Positions 42,770-51,689 of a stretch of DNA of 64,000 nucleotides are shown here, piece by piece (the first letter of the stretch is position 1; every line of letters begins with the position of its first letter). A program made the position numbers and the translations under genes. The stretch is from CAZRZN01 sp964604565. GTDB lineage: Bacteria; Pseudomonadota; Alphaproteobacteria; Rhodobacterales; Rhodobacteraceae. The notes beneath the pieces were generated by a model. It did not search any database. It was not told the origin of the DNA and worked only from the letters and a program-made list of their open reading frames with translations. The DNA is taken from assembly GCA_964604565.1 (NCBI GenBank), contig CAZRZN010000002.1, forward strand, positions 1 through 64,000. The letters run 5' to 3'.

Positions 42770-44347
42770 ATGTCCGATCTGCGCGATGCGGCGATGAGCG
42801 CCAAGGCCTGGCCCTTCGAAGAAGCGCGCCGGATCCTGAAACGCTATGAAAAGGCGCCGCCGGAAAAGGGCCATGTGCTGTTCGAAACAGGCTACGGTCC
42901 CTCCGGTCTGCCGCATATCGGCACTTTCGGCGAAGTTTTGCGGACCACGATGATCCGCCGCGCCTTCGAAGTGATTTCCGATATTCCGACCCGGCTGATC
43001 TGTTTTTCGGACGACATGGACGGGATGCGCAAGGTTCCCGGGAATGTGCCGCATCAGAAGATGCTGCACGACCATCTGCAAAAACCGCTAACGGCGGTGC
43101 CCGATCCATTCGGAACCCATGAAAGCTTTGGCCACCACAACAACGCCATGCTGCGCCGGTTCCTCGATACCTTCGGTTTTGAATACGAGTTCTTCTCGGC
43201 CACCGACTTCTACAAGAGCGGGCAGTTCGACGAAATCCTGCTCCGCGCCGCCGAACGCTATGATGACGTGATGAGGATCATGTTGAAATCGCTTCGCGAG
43301 GAGCGTCAGCAAACATATTCGATCTTTCTGCCGATCCACCCGGAAACGGGGCGGGTTCTCTATGTTCCGATGAAGCATGTGGATGCCGCGAAGGGTGAGA
43401 TCACCTTCGATGACGAGGACGGACGCGAATGGACGCTGCCGGTCACCGGTGGCCAGGTAAAGCTCCAATGGAAACCGGATTTCGGCGCGCGCTGGGCCGC
43501 GCTGGGTGTCGATTTCGAAATGTATGGCAAGGATCATTCCACCAACACGCCAATCTATGACGGCATCTGCAAGGTTTTGGGGGTGCGCCCCCCAGAGCAT
43601 TTCACCTACGAATTGTTCCTCGACGAAAACGGCGAAAAAATCTCCAAGTCCAAGGGGAATGGCTTGTCGATCGATGAGTGGCTGGCCTATTCGGCAACCG
43701 AAGGCCTGTCTTACTTCATGTATCAAAAACCCAAGACAGCCAAGCGGCTGTCCTGGGACGTGATCCCGAAGGCGGTGGATGAATACCACCAACAATTGCG
43801 CGCCTTTGCGGGTCAGGATCTGAAGGCGCAACTTGCGAATCCGGTCTGGCACATCCACGGCGGCGATGTTCCGGCATCGAAGATGGTGGTGCCGTTTTCG
43901 ATGCTGCTCAACCTTGCCAGCGCCGCGGGGGCCGAGGACAAGGCCACGATGTGGGGTTTTATCCGCCGCTATGCGCCGGAGGCCACGCCGGAAACCCATC
44001 CGGATCTGGATGCGGCAGCGGGGTTTGCGGTTCGATACTATGAGGATTTCGTGAAACCCTCCAAGGTCTTCCGGGTGCCGGATACAAAAGAGCGCGCAGC
44101 GATGGAGGATCTTGCCACACGGTTGCGCGTGCATGACGGTCCGACGGATGACGAAACCTTGCAAAGTCTTGTTTTCGCTGTGGGCAAGGCGCATGACTTT
44201 GACCCGCTACGCGACTGGTTCAAGGCGCTCTATGAGGTGTTGCTTGGGCAAAGTCAGGGGCCACGGTTCGGCGGTTTCATCGCGCTCTACGGCGTGGACG
44301 AAACAGTGACTCTCATCGAAAAGGGGCTGGCTGGCAGATTGGGCTGA
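42770..44347 (+). CDS. lysS: lysyl-tRNA synthetase, class I
   Basis: This 525-residue enzyme charges tRNA-Lys. It is a class I (archaeal-type) synthetase, not the class II enzyme of most bacteria. The HIGH-like motif is GPSGLPHIGTFGE (residues about 43-55) and the KMSKS-like motif is EKISKSKGNG near 288. Start MSDLRDAAMSAK at 42770 follows AGGAG; an in-frame GC-rich extension to 42710 is not needed. Class I LysRS is usual in many alphaproteobacteria. Confidence 0.95.
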   Translation: MSDLRDAAMSAKAWPFEEARRILKRYEKAPPEKGHVLFETGYGPSGLPHIGTFGEVLRTTMIRRAFEVISDIPTRLICFSDDMDGMRKVPGNVPHQKMLHDHLQKPLTAVPDPFGTHESFGHHNNAMLRRFLDTFGFEYEFFSATDFYKSGQFDEILLRAAERYDDVMRIMLKSLREERQQTYSIFLPIHPETGRVLYVPMKHVDAAKGEITFDDEDGREWTLPVTGGQVKLQWKPDFGARWAALGVDFEMYGKDHSTNTPIYDGICKVLGVRPPEHFTYELFLDENGEKISKSKGNGLSIDEWLAYSATEGLSYFMYQKPKTAKRLSWDVIPKAVDEYHQQLRAFAGQDLKAQLANPVWHIHGGDVPASKMVVPFSMLLNLASAAGAEDKATMWGFIRRYAPEATPETHPDLDAAAGFAVRYYEDFVKPSKVFRVPDTKERAAMEDLATRLRVHDGPTDDETLQSLVFAVGKAHDFDPLRDWFKALYEVLLGQSQGPRFGGFIALYGVDETVTLIEKGLAGRLG

Positions 44348-44420
44348 ACGCCGGTCGGCAACTTCATCTTTGACGCAAAGACGCCATGACTTACGTTTGC
44401 GCCACACATGGGAGAACGAG

Positions 44421-44837
44421 ATGCGCGGAATGATGATGGGACTGTTGGTTGGAGCAAGCCTCGCCGGGGCTGTCTGGGCACAGGAACGGCTGACACCGAA
44501 CCCGGCAATCCAGAGCACGATCCAGAATCAGATCGATGCCTTCCTGCAGGACGATTTTGCCAGCGCCTTTACCTTTGCCAGTCCCTCCATCCGCAGCATG
44601 TTTCGCACGCCGGAGAATTTCGGTGCCATGGTCCGCAATGGGTATCCCATGGTCTGGCGTCCCGAGGACGTCCAGTTCGGCCCATTGCGAGAGATGGATG
44701 GCGCGCTCTGGCAGCAGGTTCTGGTTCAGGATGCCGAGGGTCAGAGCTATGTCGTGGAATACCAGATGATCGAGGTCGATGGTGCCTGGCGGATCGCTGG
44801 AGTGCGCGTGATCCCGGCACCCGGAGTGGCCGCCTGA
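44421..44837 (+). CDS. exported DUF4864-like protein
   Basis: This 138-residue protein has a signal peptide (MRGMMMGLLVGASLAGAVWA). The mature part resembles DUF4864: TIQNQIDAFLQDDFASAFTF, then MVRNGYPMVWRPEDVQFG and a C-terminal NTF2-like beta-sheet region ending WRIAGVRVIPAPG. The function of the family is unknown. It lies 73 bases after lysS on the same strand and may be co-transcribed. Confidence 0.82.
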   Translation: MRGMMMGLLVGASLAGAVWAQERLTPNPAIQSTIQNQIDAFLQDDFASAFTFASPSIRSMFRTPENFGAMVRNGYPMVWRPEDVQFGPLREMDGALWQQVLVQDAEGQSYVVEYQMIEVDGAWRIAGVRVIPAPGVAA

Positions 44838-44985
44838 CGGCCGGCGCACGGCGCTCGCGCTGCTGCGCGCGCATCGCCCCGCCCACCGTCCCCGGCGCCG
44901 GACGATAGCACTGCCGTTCGGGATCGGACGCAAAAAGTCATGCCTGTAGTGGCCAATCCTGCCGGGTAACAGCCGCAATGCTCTA

Positions 44986-45660
44986 TCAAAAGTCGGTCCA
45001 GAGTCCGAATTTGATCCCCATCGACGTGTCGCCCACCAGACCCCAGGTCGTGCCTGTTTCCAGCTTGATCGGACCCTTAAGCGGCACAACCAGTGACGGC
45101 GCTAAGCGGATGAACGGATCTCTGCCATAAGGTTGGCCGGTTTGCACCTGAAGGATCAACTTTCGGTCTTTTGGCAGATTGCGTCCCCACGTCAGGTCCA
45201 GTTTTGCGTCCACCCGTTCGCTTTGGAGATAGGTTTCCGCGACCAAGTCGACCGAGATCCAGCCCGCCTGCAATCCCCAGCCGACCGAAAGGCCCGGGCG
45301 GACGACGCGGGTGCCGGAGATCAGGCCAACGCCCAATTGTGCGCTCGCCTGCATCCCGCTGTCGGTCTGACGCAAGGGCCATTGGAGGAACAGCACGGTC
45401 TTGCCGCTGCCCGAAACCGAATGTCCGATATCGGCCCCGAGCGTTAGCTTGTCCGTCAAACCGTATTCGAGGTATATCGTGGAATAATCCTGCGTCGGCT
45501 CCAACGATGACCAGGTTTCGACATCCTGCGGCCATCCAAGACGCACGGACACACTGCCAAAGCCGTCGCCCTGCGCCCGTGGCCAGGCCCCGGCACAGGC
45601 AGCGGACACGTAAGAAAGGGACAGCAGGAAGATCCCGGTGGCGAGGGCGACACGGTTCAT
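44986..45660 (-). CDS. probable outer-membrane beta-barrel protein
   Basis: This 224-residue protein has a signal peptide (MNRVALATGIFLLSLSYVSA). Alternating beta-strand-like segments (YSTIYLEYGLTDKLTLGADI; AQLGVGLISGTRV; GLSVGWGLQAGW) end with GIKFGLWTDF. The C-terminal phenylalanine is typical of outer-membrane proteins folded by BamA. I do not recognise the family. It is convergent with the DUF4864 gene and divergent from the ParA-like gene. Confidence 0.7.
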   Translation of the reverse strand: MNRVALATGIFLLSLSYVSAACAGAWPRAQGDGFGSVSVRLGWPQDVETWSSLEPTQDYSTIYLEYGLTDKLTLGADIGHSVSGSGKTVLFLQWPLRQTDSGMQASAQLGVGLISGTRVVRPGLSVGWGLQAGWISVDLVAETYLQSERVDAKLDLTWGRNLPKDRKLILQVQTGQPYGRDPFIRLAPSLVVPLKGPIKLETGTTWGLVGDTSMGIKFGLWTDF

Positions 45661-45827
45661 CGGAGTCTCGTGCGGTGGCAAGCTGATTAAGGTTAGCCTC
45701 ACCTTGGTTAACGGAATGTGAAAATCCGGCACGTGACGGTCGCGGCCGCCACGGGCTTTCGCGTCATTGGACTGGATTCCCCCGCATGACGGGTGCAGGG
45801 TCTGGCGCATCGAAGTTCGGGGGAAAC

Positions 45828-46469
45828 ATGGCAGGACGGGTGATCACGGTAGCGCAGCAGAAGGGGGGCAGCGGCAAGACCACGCTTGCCGCGCATCTTG
45901 CGCTGGGGTTTCAGGCGTGGGGCAAGACGGTCGCGCTTGTGGATCTTGATCCACAAGGAAGTCTTGGGCGTTGGTTCATGACACGGCTCGAACGCGCGCC
46001 AGATACGTGTGAGGGGCTTGATTTCGCCACATCCTCGGCCTGGGGAATTTCCTATGAGGTGCGAAAGCTGTCCGCTGGCAATGACATCGTGATCATCGAC
46101 ACACCGCCAAAGGCCGACAGCGACTTGCGCCCGGCCTTGCGCGTTGCCGATCTTGTCGTGGTGCCGGTTTCGATCAGTCATGTGGACCTTTGGGCGACCG
46201 AGGGAGTTCTGGACCTTGCCAAGCGGGAAAACCGGGAAACCCTGCTTGTCATGAACCGGACGCGAAAGGGCACGCGGCTCGGGGCGGAGGTGGCCGCGGA
46301 AGCCACCCGTCTTGGCGCGGAGGTGGCAGAGGCCGGGTTCGGTAACCGCGTCGGCTACGCCGAAGCGATGGGGCAGGGGCGCGGCGCGCATGAGGTTGCC
46401 GGAGGCCCGGCCCGCGACGAGGTGGCGGCGCTGCTCAGAGAGGTGGCGGAGCGGCTCTGGACCGCGTAA
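45828..46469 (+). CDS. ParA-family P-loop ATPase
   Basis: This 213-residue ATPase has the deviant Walker A KGGSGKTTLAAHLALGFQ near the N-terminus and IDTPPKADSDLRPALRVAD as the switch region. These place it in the ParA/MinD/Soj family of spatial organisers. No partner ParB or parS site is seen. The next gene, a kinase-like protein, follows by 26 bases and may work with it. Orphan ParA proteins position diverse cargo, so its cargo cannot be named. The start at 45828 is the in-frame ATG closest to the conserved core. Confidence 0.85.
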   Translation: MAGRVITVAQQKGGSGKTTLAAHLALGFQAWGKTVALVDLDPQGSLGRWFMTRLERAPDTCEGLDFATSSAWGISYEVRKLSAGNDIVIIDTPPKADSDLRPALRVADLVVVPVSISHVDLWATEGVLDLAKRENRETLLVMNRTRKGTRLGAEVAAEATRLGAEVAEAGFGNRVGYAEAMGQGRGAHEVAGGPARDEVAALLREVAERLWTA

Positions 46470-46495
46470 GGGACGGCGCGATAGGAGACCCGCAC

Positions 46496-47338
46496 ATGAC
46501 AGATCTTGCCGAACTCGCCCGACTGATCCGCGCCGATGCAACCGCGCGGGGACAGACGATCTCGCGCCTGGGATATTTCTGTGCACCCTTCCGGCCGACT
46601 GAGGGACCTTTTGCCGACAGGGTAATCAAGGTCTACCGGGGATTGGACGACGAGTCTGCGCTGGCGCAACTGCAACGGTGTCACGACGATTATGTCGCGG
46701 CCTTGCAGGCGGGCGGAGTCCCGATGCCCGAAACGGCGTTTCACCTTCTGAAGCTGGAGGGCGGCACTGTTCCTGTCGTCGTCCAGGAGGCCCTGCCAGT
46801 CGACACTCTGATGCGCCCATTGATGCAGACCGCGCCCCGCGACGAAACATTGGACATGATGGAAGCAGCGGGCGGAGTGATCGCGCAGTTTTGGCTCTGG
46901 GCGAGGACGCAGGAAGATCGGATCGGCTTTCACCCCTCCATCCGGAATTTTGCCATCCGTGACGGCGAGGCGGTTTTCTTCGATACCTTCCCGCCGTTGA
47001 TCCACTACACCCGAACGGAAATGGGGCGCATGTTGCTGACATTCTCTGACAACAGGATCATGCGCCTGATAGGACCTTTGATGCAAAGCCGCGTCGTGGG
47101 CATACAGGACGAATGGTATTCTCCGTCCGAAACGCTGGTTGGCCTTGTCGGTTCGGCTTGTCGGCTTCGACCGGAACACGCCAATGACTATCTGGACTGG
47201 GGGCGAGACTTCGTTTCGCGCAAAATGGCACCATGGGCTGAAGAAGCCCTAAAAGGTCTTGAAGCGCCGCCCAGACTGCCCGGCTATTGGACAGGGTTTC
47301 GTAAACTTCTTGGCTTGCAGGGAGAGCCGAACGTCTGA
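46496..47338 (+). CDS. kinase-like protein of unknown function
   Basis: This 280-residue protein has features of a divergent phosphotransferase fold: ADRVIKVYRG (possible lysine strand, near residue 40), PVVVQEALPVDTLM, and GFHPSIRNFAIRDGEAVFFD near 142. That last segment looks like a catalytic HxSxxN loop followed by a metal-binding D in FFDTFPP. It may resemble the DUF6206-type group, but I cannot name the family with confidence. GGAG lies upstream of the ATG. It probably forms a two-gene unit with the ParA-like gene. A perfect palindromic repeat lies downstream. Confidence 0.65.
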   Translation: MTDLAELARLIRADATARGQTISRLGYFCAPFRPTEGPFADRVIKVYRGLDDESALAQLQRCHDDYVAALQAGGVPMPETAFHLLKLEGGTVPVVVQEALPVDTLMRPLMQTAPRDETLDMMEAAGGVIAQFWLWARTQEDRIGFHPSIRNFAIRDGEAVFFDTFPPLIHYTRTEMGRMLLTFSDNRIMRLIGPLMQSRVVGIQDEWYSPSETLVGLVGSACRLRPEHANDYLDWGRDFVSRKMAPWAEEALKGLEAPPRLPGYWTGFRKLLGLQGEPNV

Positions 47339-47423
47339 AAACCATGTGGGCGCAGTTTTGGGAACCGTCCCTTCTGCGCACTCGTTCTCAAATCCCAAGG
47401 CATTTACGCTTTTTGATTGTCGC

Positions 47424-47505
47424 GTGAGTATTTGTGGAGAGAAGAAGTTTCAGGCTCTTCTTCTCTCCACAAATACTCACACGGGGGTGCGGGGGCAGCG
47501 CCCCC
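47424..47505. repeat. perfect 24-base inverted repeat with GGGGGC hairpin (composite repeat)
   Basis: The left arm GTGAGTATTTGT-GGAGAGAAGAAG (47424-47447) and right arm (47457-47480) are exact reverse complements across a nine-base loop. GGGGGC-AGC-GCCCCC follows at 47491-47505. The element sits between two convergent genes, so it could end transcription from both sides, though no long T-run is present. It contains the best copy of the dispersed repeat. Confidence 0.85.
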
Positions 47506-47531
47506 GGATCCGGTCCTCGAAACGGGCGCGT

Positions 47532-48185
47532 TCAGACGATCTTGATCCCGGCCTTTTCGGCATCTGACAAGAAGGTTGCCAGCCCCTTGTCCGTCAGCAT
47601 GTGGTCCGCCATTTTCTTGATGACCGCGGGCGGTGCCGTGGCCACGTCTGCCCCGATCTTCGCGCATTCGGACATGTGGTTTGCGGTTCTAATCGAGGCG
47701 GCAAGGATCTGCGTTTCAAACCCGTAATTATCGTAGATCTCGCGGATATCGGCGATCAGGTCGAGGCCGTCCACGTTGAGATCATCCAAGCGTCCGATGA
47801 AAGGCGAGATGAAGGTCGCGCCCGCTTTCGCCGCGAGGATGGCCTGGTTGGCCGAAAAGCACAGCGTGACGTTGACCATCCGGCCTTCGTCCGTCAGGGT
47901 CTTGCAGGCCTTGAGGCCGTCCCAGGTCAGCGGCACCTTGACGGCGATGTTGTCGGCGATCTCGGCGAGACGCCGGCCCTCTGCGATCATGGCGTCTGCT
48001 TCTATTGCGACGACTTCGGCCGAGACCGGGCCGTCGACCAGGTCGCAGATTTCCTTGGTCACTTCCAGGATGTTGCGGCCCGACTTCATGATCAGCGATG
48101 GGTTGGTGGTCACTCCGTCAACCATGCCCAGCGCGTTCAGCTCGGCTATGGCGTCGATCTCAGCGGTGTCTAGGAAGAATTTCAT
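47532..48185 (-). CDS. tal: transaldolase / fructose-6-phosphate aldolase family protein
   Basis: This 217-residue TIM-barrel enzyme belongs to the short transaldolase subfamily. The N-terminus MKFFLDTAEIDAIAELNALG and MVDGVTTNPSLIMKSG are standard. The Schiff-base lysine is in NIAVKVPLTWDGLKA near residue 86. TLCFSANQAILAAKAGATFI and ADHMLTDKGLATFLSD also fit. Whether it acts as transaldolase in the pentose phosphate pathway or as fructose-6-phosphate aldolase is not decided by length. It is divergent from priA. Confidence 0.92.
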   Translation of the reverse strand: MKFFLDTAEIDAIAELNALGMVDGVTTNPSLIMKSGRNILEVTKEICDLVDGPVSAEVVAIEADAMIAEGRRLAEIADNIAVKVPLTWDGLKACKTLTDEGRMVNVTLCFSANQAILAAKAGATFISPFIGRLDDLNVDGLDLIADIREIYDNYGFETQILAASIRTANHMSECAKIGADVATAPPAVIKKMADHMLTDKGLATFLSDAEKAGIKIV

Positions 48186-48240
48186 ACGGCAGGCTCCTTG
48201 ATGGCTTGGCCTTTTGCACCTTGGGCTTTACCCCTTTTGG

Positions 48241-50442
48241 ATGGCGATCTCTACCCCGGATTTCTTTGAAGAAGGCACCCTTGTGGGGGTGTTGACGACA
48301 CAGCCCCTGGACCGTGTGCTGGATTACCGTGCGCCGGAAGGCGGGTGCTGGCTTGGCGCGTTTGTCGAAGTGCCATTAGGGCCACGCAAGGTTCCGGGTG
48401 TTGTCTGGGGCGCGGGGCGTGGCGATTTCGACCTGTCCCGCATCCGGAGTATCGGCCGGGTTCTGGACGTATCCCCGATGCGCGAGGAAATGCGCGTTTT
48501 TCTGGAGAAGGCAGCAGCCTATACGCTGACGCCTCTTCCGGCGATGCTGCGGCTGGCGACCAGAGCCCCGGGGTTGAGCAATCCACCTTCGATGCGCAAG
48601 GTCTACCGCTTGGGCGCAGGTGTGCCGGACCGGATGACCGATGCCCGGGGCCGCGTGTTGGAGGCGGCCCGGGAGATGGGTGGGCTGGCGCTGACCCTGG
48701 GAGAATTGGCCGAGGCGGCGGGCGTGACCTCAAGCGTGGTCAAGGGGCTGGTAAAAAGCGGGGCCATTCTGGAGGAAGACACGCCCCGCGACACCGTCTT
48801 TCCAACGCTTGATCCCGACCATGGGGGCAAGAACCTGACCGCGGATCAGACCGTTGCCGCGGATTTGCTGCGGGCTGGCCAGCAGGCACAGGGCTATGAG
48901 ACGGTTCTGCTGAAGGGGGTGACCGGATCGGGCAAGACCGAGGTCTATCTGGAGGCTGTGGCTGAGGCCCTGCGGCAGGGACGGCAGGCTTTGGTGCTCT
49001 TGCCGGAGATCGCCCTGTCGGCGGAGTTCCTCACGCGGGTCGTGGCCCGCTTTGGCGCACGCCCGGCAGAATGGCACTCGGGCGTGTCGATGACCGAACG
49101 GCGAAGGGTCTGGCGCATGGTTGGCGAGGGTCGTGCCCAGGTGGTCGTCGGGGCCCGATCCGCTCTGTTCCTGCCATTTCAGAACCTCGGGTTGATCGTT
49201 GTCGATGAAGAGCATGACACGTCCTACAAGCAGGAGGACGGTGTTCTGTATAATGCGCGGGACATGGCGGTTCTGCGCGCGTCGATCCTTGGGGCGCAGG
49301 TGGTTCTCGCCTCTGCGACCCCCTCACTCGAAAGTTGGGTGAACGCGGATGCCGGCAAATACAAACGATTGGAATTGACGGCCCGCTTCGGTCCGGCGGT
49401 CATGCCCGAAATGCGGGCATTGGACATGCGCGCGGAAAACCTTTCCTCGAACCACTGGATTTCGCCGGGGCTGCGTTCCGCCGTCAGGGCGCGGCTGGAC
49501 AAAGGCGAACAGGCGCTTTTGTTCATCAATCGGCGGGGATACGCCCCGGTGACCCTGTGCCGGGCCTGCGGGATGCAGCTTGGCTGCGACCATTGCGATG
49601 CACGGCTGGTGGAGCACCGGTTCCTCAAGCGGCTTGTCTGCCATCAATGCGGCGAGAGCAAGCCGCTGCCCGAGGTCTGCCCCTCGTGCGGGGTGGAGGG
49701 CAAGATGGCCGCCGTGGGACCAGGCGTGGAACGGCTGGCCGAAGAGGCGCAGGCAACCTTTCCCGAGGCCCGTATCGCTGTCCTGTCCTCTGATCTGTTC
49801 GGCACGGCGCGCGAGCTGAAGGCGCAGATACTGGCAATTGCTGAGGGCAGCGCGGATATCATCATCGGGACACAGCTTGTTGCGAAGGGGCACAACTTCC
49901 CGCTTCTGACGCTTGTCGGGGTGATCGACGCAGATCTTGGCCTGCAGGGGTCGGACCTGCGGGCGGCGGAACGAACCTTTCAGCTGATGCGGCAGGTGGC
50001 GGGGCGCGCTGGCCGCGCAGAAAAGCCGGGGCAGGCGCTTTTGCAGACCTATCAGCCGGACCATCCGGTGATCCGGGCGACCCTTGCCGGTGATGAGGAG
50101 GCATTCTGGGCAGCGGAGGCGGATGATCGGCGGGCGGCGGGAATGCCGCCTTTCGGGCGGCTTGCCGGGATTATCCTGTCGGGCGGAGATGTCGGGCAGG
50201 TTTTTGATCTGGGGAATTTCCTGGCGCGAAATGACGGTCCCCTGCGGGACGCTGGTGCGCAGGTCTGGGGGCCCGCGCCCGCACCGATCGCGAGGGTTCG
50301 GGGGCGGCACCGCGTCAGGCTGCTGGTGAAGGCGCCCAAGGGGGTGGCCGTGCAGGCGGCCGTGGCGGCATGGGTCGCGCAGGTCCGGCTGAAAGGCGAT
50401 CTTCGCATGGCGATCGATATTGACCCGCAAAGTTTCTTTTGA
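48241..50442 (+). CDS. priA: primosomal replication helicase PriA
   Basis: This 733-residue superfamily 2 helicase restarts stalled replication forks. The N-terminal DNA-binding part begins VGVLTTQPLDRVLDYRAPEG. Walker A is GVTGSGKTEVYLE near residue 230, and the DEAH-type box is VVDEEHDTSYKQEDG. The zinc-binding region shows CRACGMQLGCDHCD, CHQCGE and CPSCG near 440-485. LVAKGHNFPLLTLVGV and AGRAGRAEKPGQALLQT are motifs V and VI. The start MAISTPDFFEEG is chosen by family similarity. Confidence 0.94.
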   Translation: MAISTPDFFEEGTLVGVLTTQPLDRVLDYRAPEGGCWLGAFVEVPLGPRKVPGVVWGAGRGDFDLSRIRSIGRVLDVSPMREEMRVFLEKAAAYTLTPLPAMLRLATRAPGLSNPPSMRKVYRLGAGVPDRMTDARGRVLEAAREMGGLALTLGELAEAAGVTSSVVKGLVKSGAILEEDTPRDTVFPTLDPDHGGKNLTADQTVAADLLRAGQQAQGYETVLLKGVTGSGKTEVYLEAVAEALRQGRQALVLLPEIALSAEFLTRVVARFGARPAEWHSGVSMTERRRVWRMVGEGRAQVVVGARSALFLPFQNLGLIVVDEEHDTSYKQEDGVLYNARDMAVLRASILGAQVVLASATPSLESWVNADAGKYKRLELTARFGPAVMPEMRALDMRAENLSSNHWISPGLRSAVRARLDKGEQALLFINRRGYAPVTLCRACGMQLGCDHCDARLVEHRFLKRLVCHQCGESKPLPEVCPSCGVEGKMAAVGPGVERLAEEAQATFPEARIAVLSSDLFGTARELKAQILAIAEGSADIIIGTQLVAKGHNFPLLTLVGVIDADLGLQGSDLRAAERTFQLMRQVAGRAGRAEKPGQALLQTYQPDHPVIRATLAGDEEAFWAAEADDRRAAGMPPFGRLAGIILSGGDVGQVFDLGNFLARNDGPLRDAGAQVWGPAPAPIARVRGRHRVRLLVKAPKGVAVQAAVAAWVAQVRLKGDLRMAIDIDPQSFF

Positions 50443-50700
50443 GGAACGAGCGGCGTCTCTTTACATAACCTCTCGGCGCGGATTTGCGGGGGACTGCTTG
50501 GCTTGCTGACGCTGGAAATGTCGCAGGGCCGTGACATTTCTGCGTCGCTGTCTGGGCGGTGACGGCATCCGGGGAAAGGAGCGTGGGCCGTTGTCGGCGG
50601 GGCAGCGCGTCCATGGTGCGCCAGCGACCAAAGCGCCACAGGCCATTGTCTTTTGAGGGTCTGTCTTGTTTGTCGCAGCCAGCGGCTCTACATGCCTGCC

Positions 50701-51498
50701 ATGAGAAAATGGATCCCATTTCTGAAGGCTGGCCCGCGGGTATCGGTGGTGCGCTTGCAGGGCGCGATCGGCATGTCCGGACGCGGCAGCCTGAATGACA
50801 GGTCGCTGGCCAGTGTGCTTGAGAAAGCGTTCAAATCGAAACCCGATGCGGTCGCGCTGGAGATAAACTCGCCGGGAGGTTCGCCTGCCCAAAGCTCGCT
50901 GATCGGTGCGCGCATCCGGCGTCTTGCAGACGAGCATGACGTGCCTGTTCTGGCCTTTGTCGAGGATGTTGCTGCTTCTGGCGGCTATTGGATCGCCACC
51001 GCCGCGGATGAGATCTGGGCGGACCAAAGCTCCATCCTTGGATCCATCGGGGTGATTTCGGCGGGCTTTGGCGCGTCGGTCTTTTTGCAACGGCAAGGCA
51101 TCGAGCGACGCGTGCACACGGCTGGCCGATCCAAAAGCATGATGGACCCCTTCACGCCCGAAAAGGAAGAAGATGTCGCAAGGCTGAACCGGCTGCTTGG
51201 CCAACTGCATGAGACATTCATCGCGCAGGTCAAAGAGCGCCGGGGCGAGAAATTGGCAGACAATCCGGAGCTTTTCACCGGAGAAATCTGGATCGGGTCA
51301 GAGGCGGTGGACCAAGGTCTTGCCGATGGCGTGGGCCATCTTGTTCCTGTGTTGAAGAAACGCTTTGGAGACAAGGTCAAGTTCAAGCGGTTCGAGCAGC
51401 GCAAGCCGCTGTTCCCGCGTTTCGGTGCGCAGGCGGTGCAGGGCGCCTTGGGTGAGATTGAGGAGCGCGCGGATTTCGCGCGGTTTGGTCTGTCTTGA
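50701..51498 (+). CDS. S49-family (SppA-like) serine peptidase
   Basis: This 265-residue protein is a single-domain S49 peptidase of the SppA/SohB type. The core motif EINSPGGSPAQSSLI (near residue 60) and the nucleophile serine in VEDVAASGGYWIATAADEI (near 92) are visible, with SSILGSIGVISAGFG typical of the family. No clear N-terminal membrane anchor is seen, which is unusual compared with classic SppA. The start MRKWIPFLKAG at 50701 is preferred; an ATG three codons upstream is possible. The stop overlaps the next start by four bases. Confidence 0.85.
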   Translation: MRKWIPFLKAGPRVSVVRLQGAIGMSGRGSLNDRSLASVLEKAFKSKPDAVALEINSPGGSPAQSSLIGARIRRLADEHDVPVLAFVEDVAASGGYWIATAADEIWADQSSILGSIGVISAGFGASVFLQRQGIERRVHTAGRSKSMMDPFTPEKEEDVARLNRLLGQLHETFIAQVKERRGEKLADNPELFTGEIWIGSEAVDQGLADGVGHLVPVLKKRFGDKVKFKRFEQRKPLFPRFGAQAVQGALGEIEERADFARFGLS

Positions 51499-51689
51499 TC
51501 GTCAAGATCGTCTTCATCTTCCTCGCCGTGATCGGCGTGCTGGGCATGTTCGGTCGGCTGCGGGTCCCCGGTGCAAAGCAGTTGGGACAGTTGCGGGACC
51601 GCGCGCGGTTGAAATCGACGAAATGCCCGCACTGTGGCCGTTACAGGATTGGCAAGGATCCCTGCGATTGCGGCAAGGGGTCCGTCTGA
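51495..51689 (+). CDS. small membrane protein with a zinc-ribbon tail
   Basis: This 64-residue protein starts at a TTG that overlaps the peptidase stop (TTGA). One hydrophobic segment (about residues 3-19, VKIVFIFLAVIGVLGMFG) is followed by a basic linker. The C-terminal zinc-ribbon-like motif is CPHCGRYRIGKDPCDCG. I know of similar small proteins in Rhodobacteraceae, without an assigned role. Coupling to the S49 peptidase suggests the two act together at the membrane; that is inferred. Confidence 0.7.
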   Translation: MIVKIVFIFLAVIGVLGMFGRLRVPGAKQLGQLRDRARLKSTKCPHCGRYRIGKDPCDCGKGSV

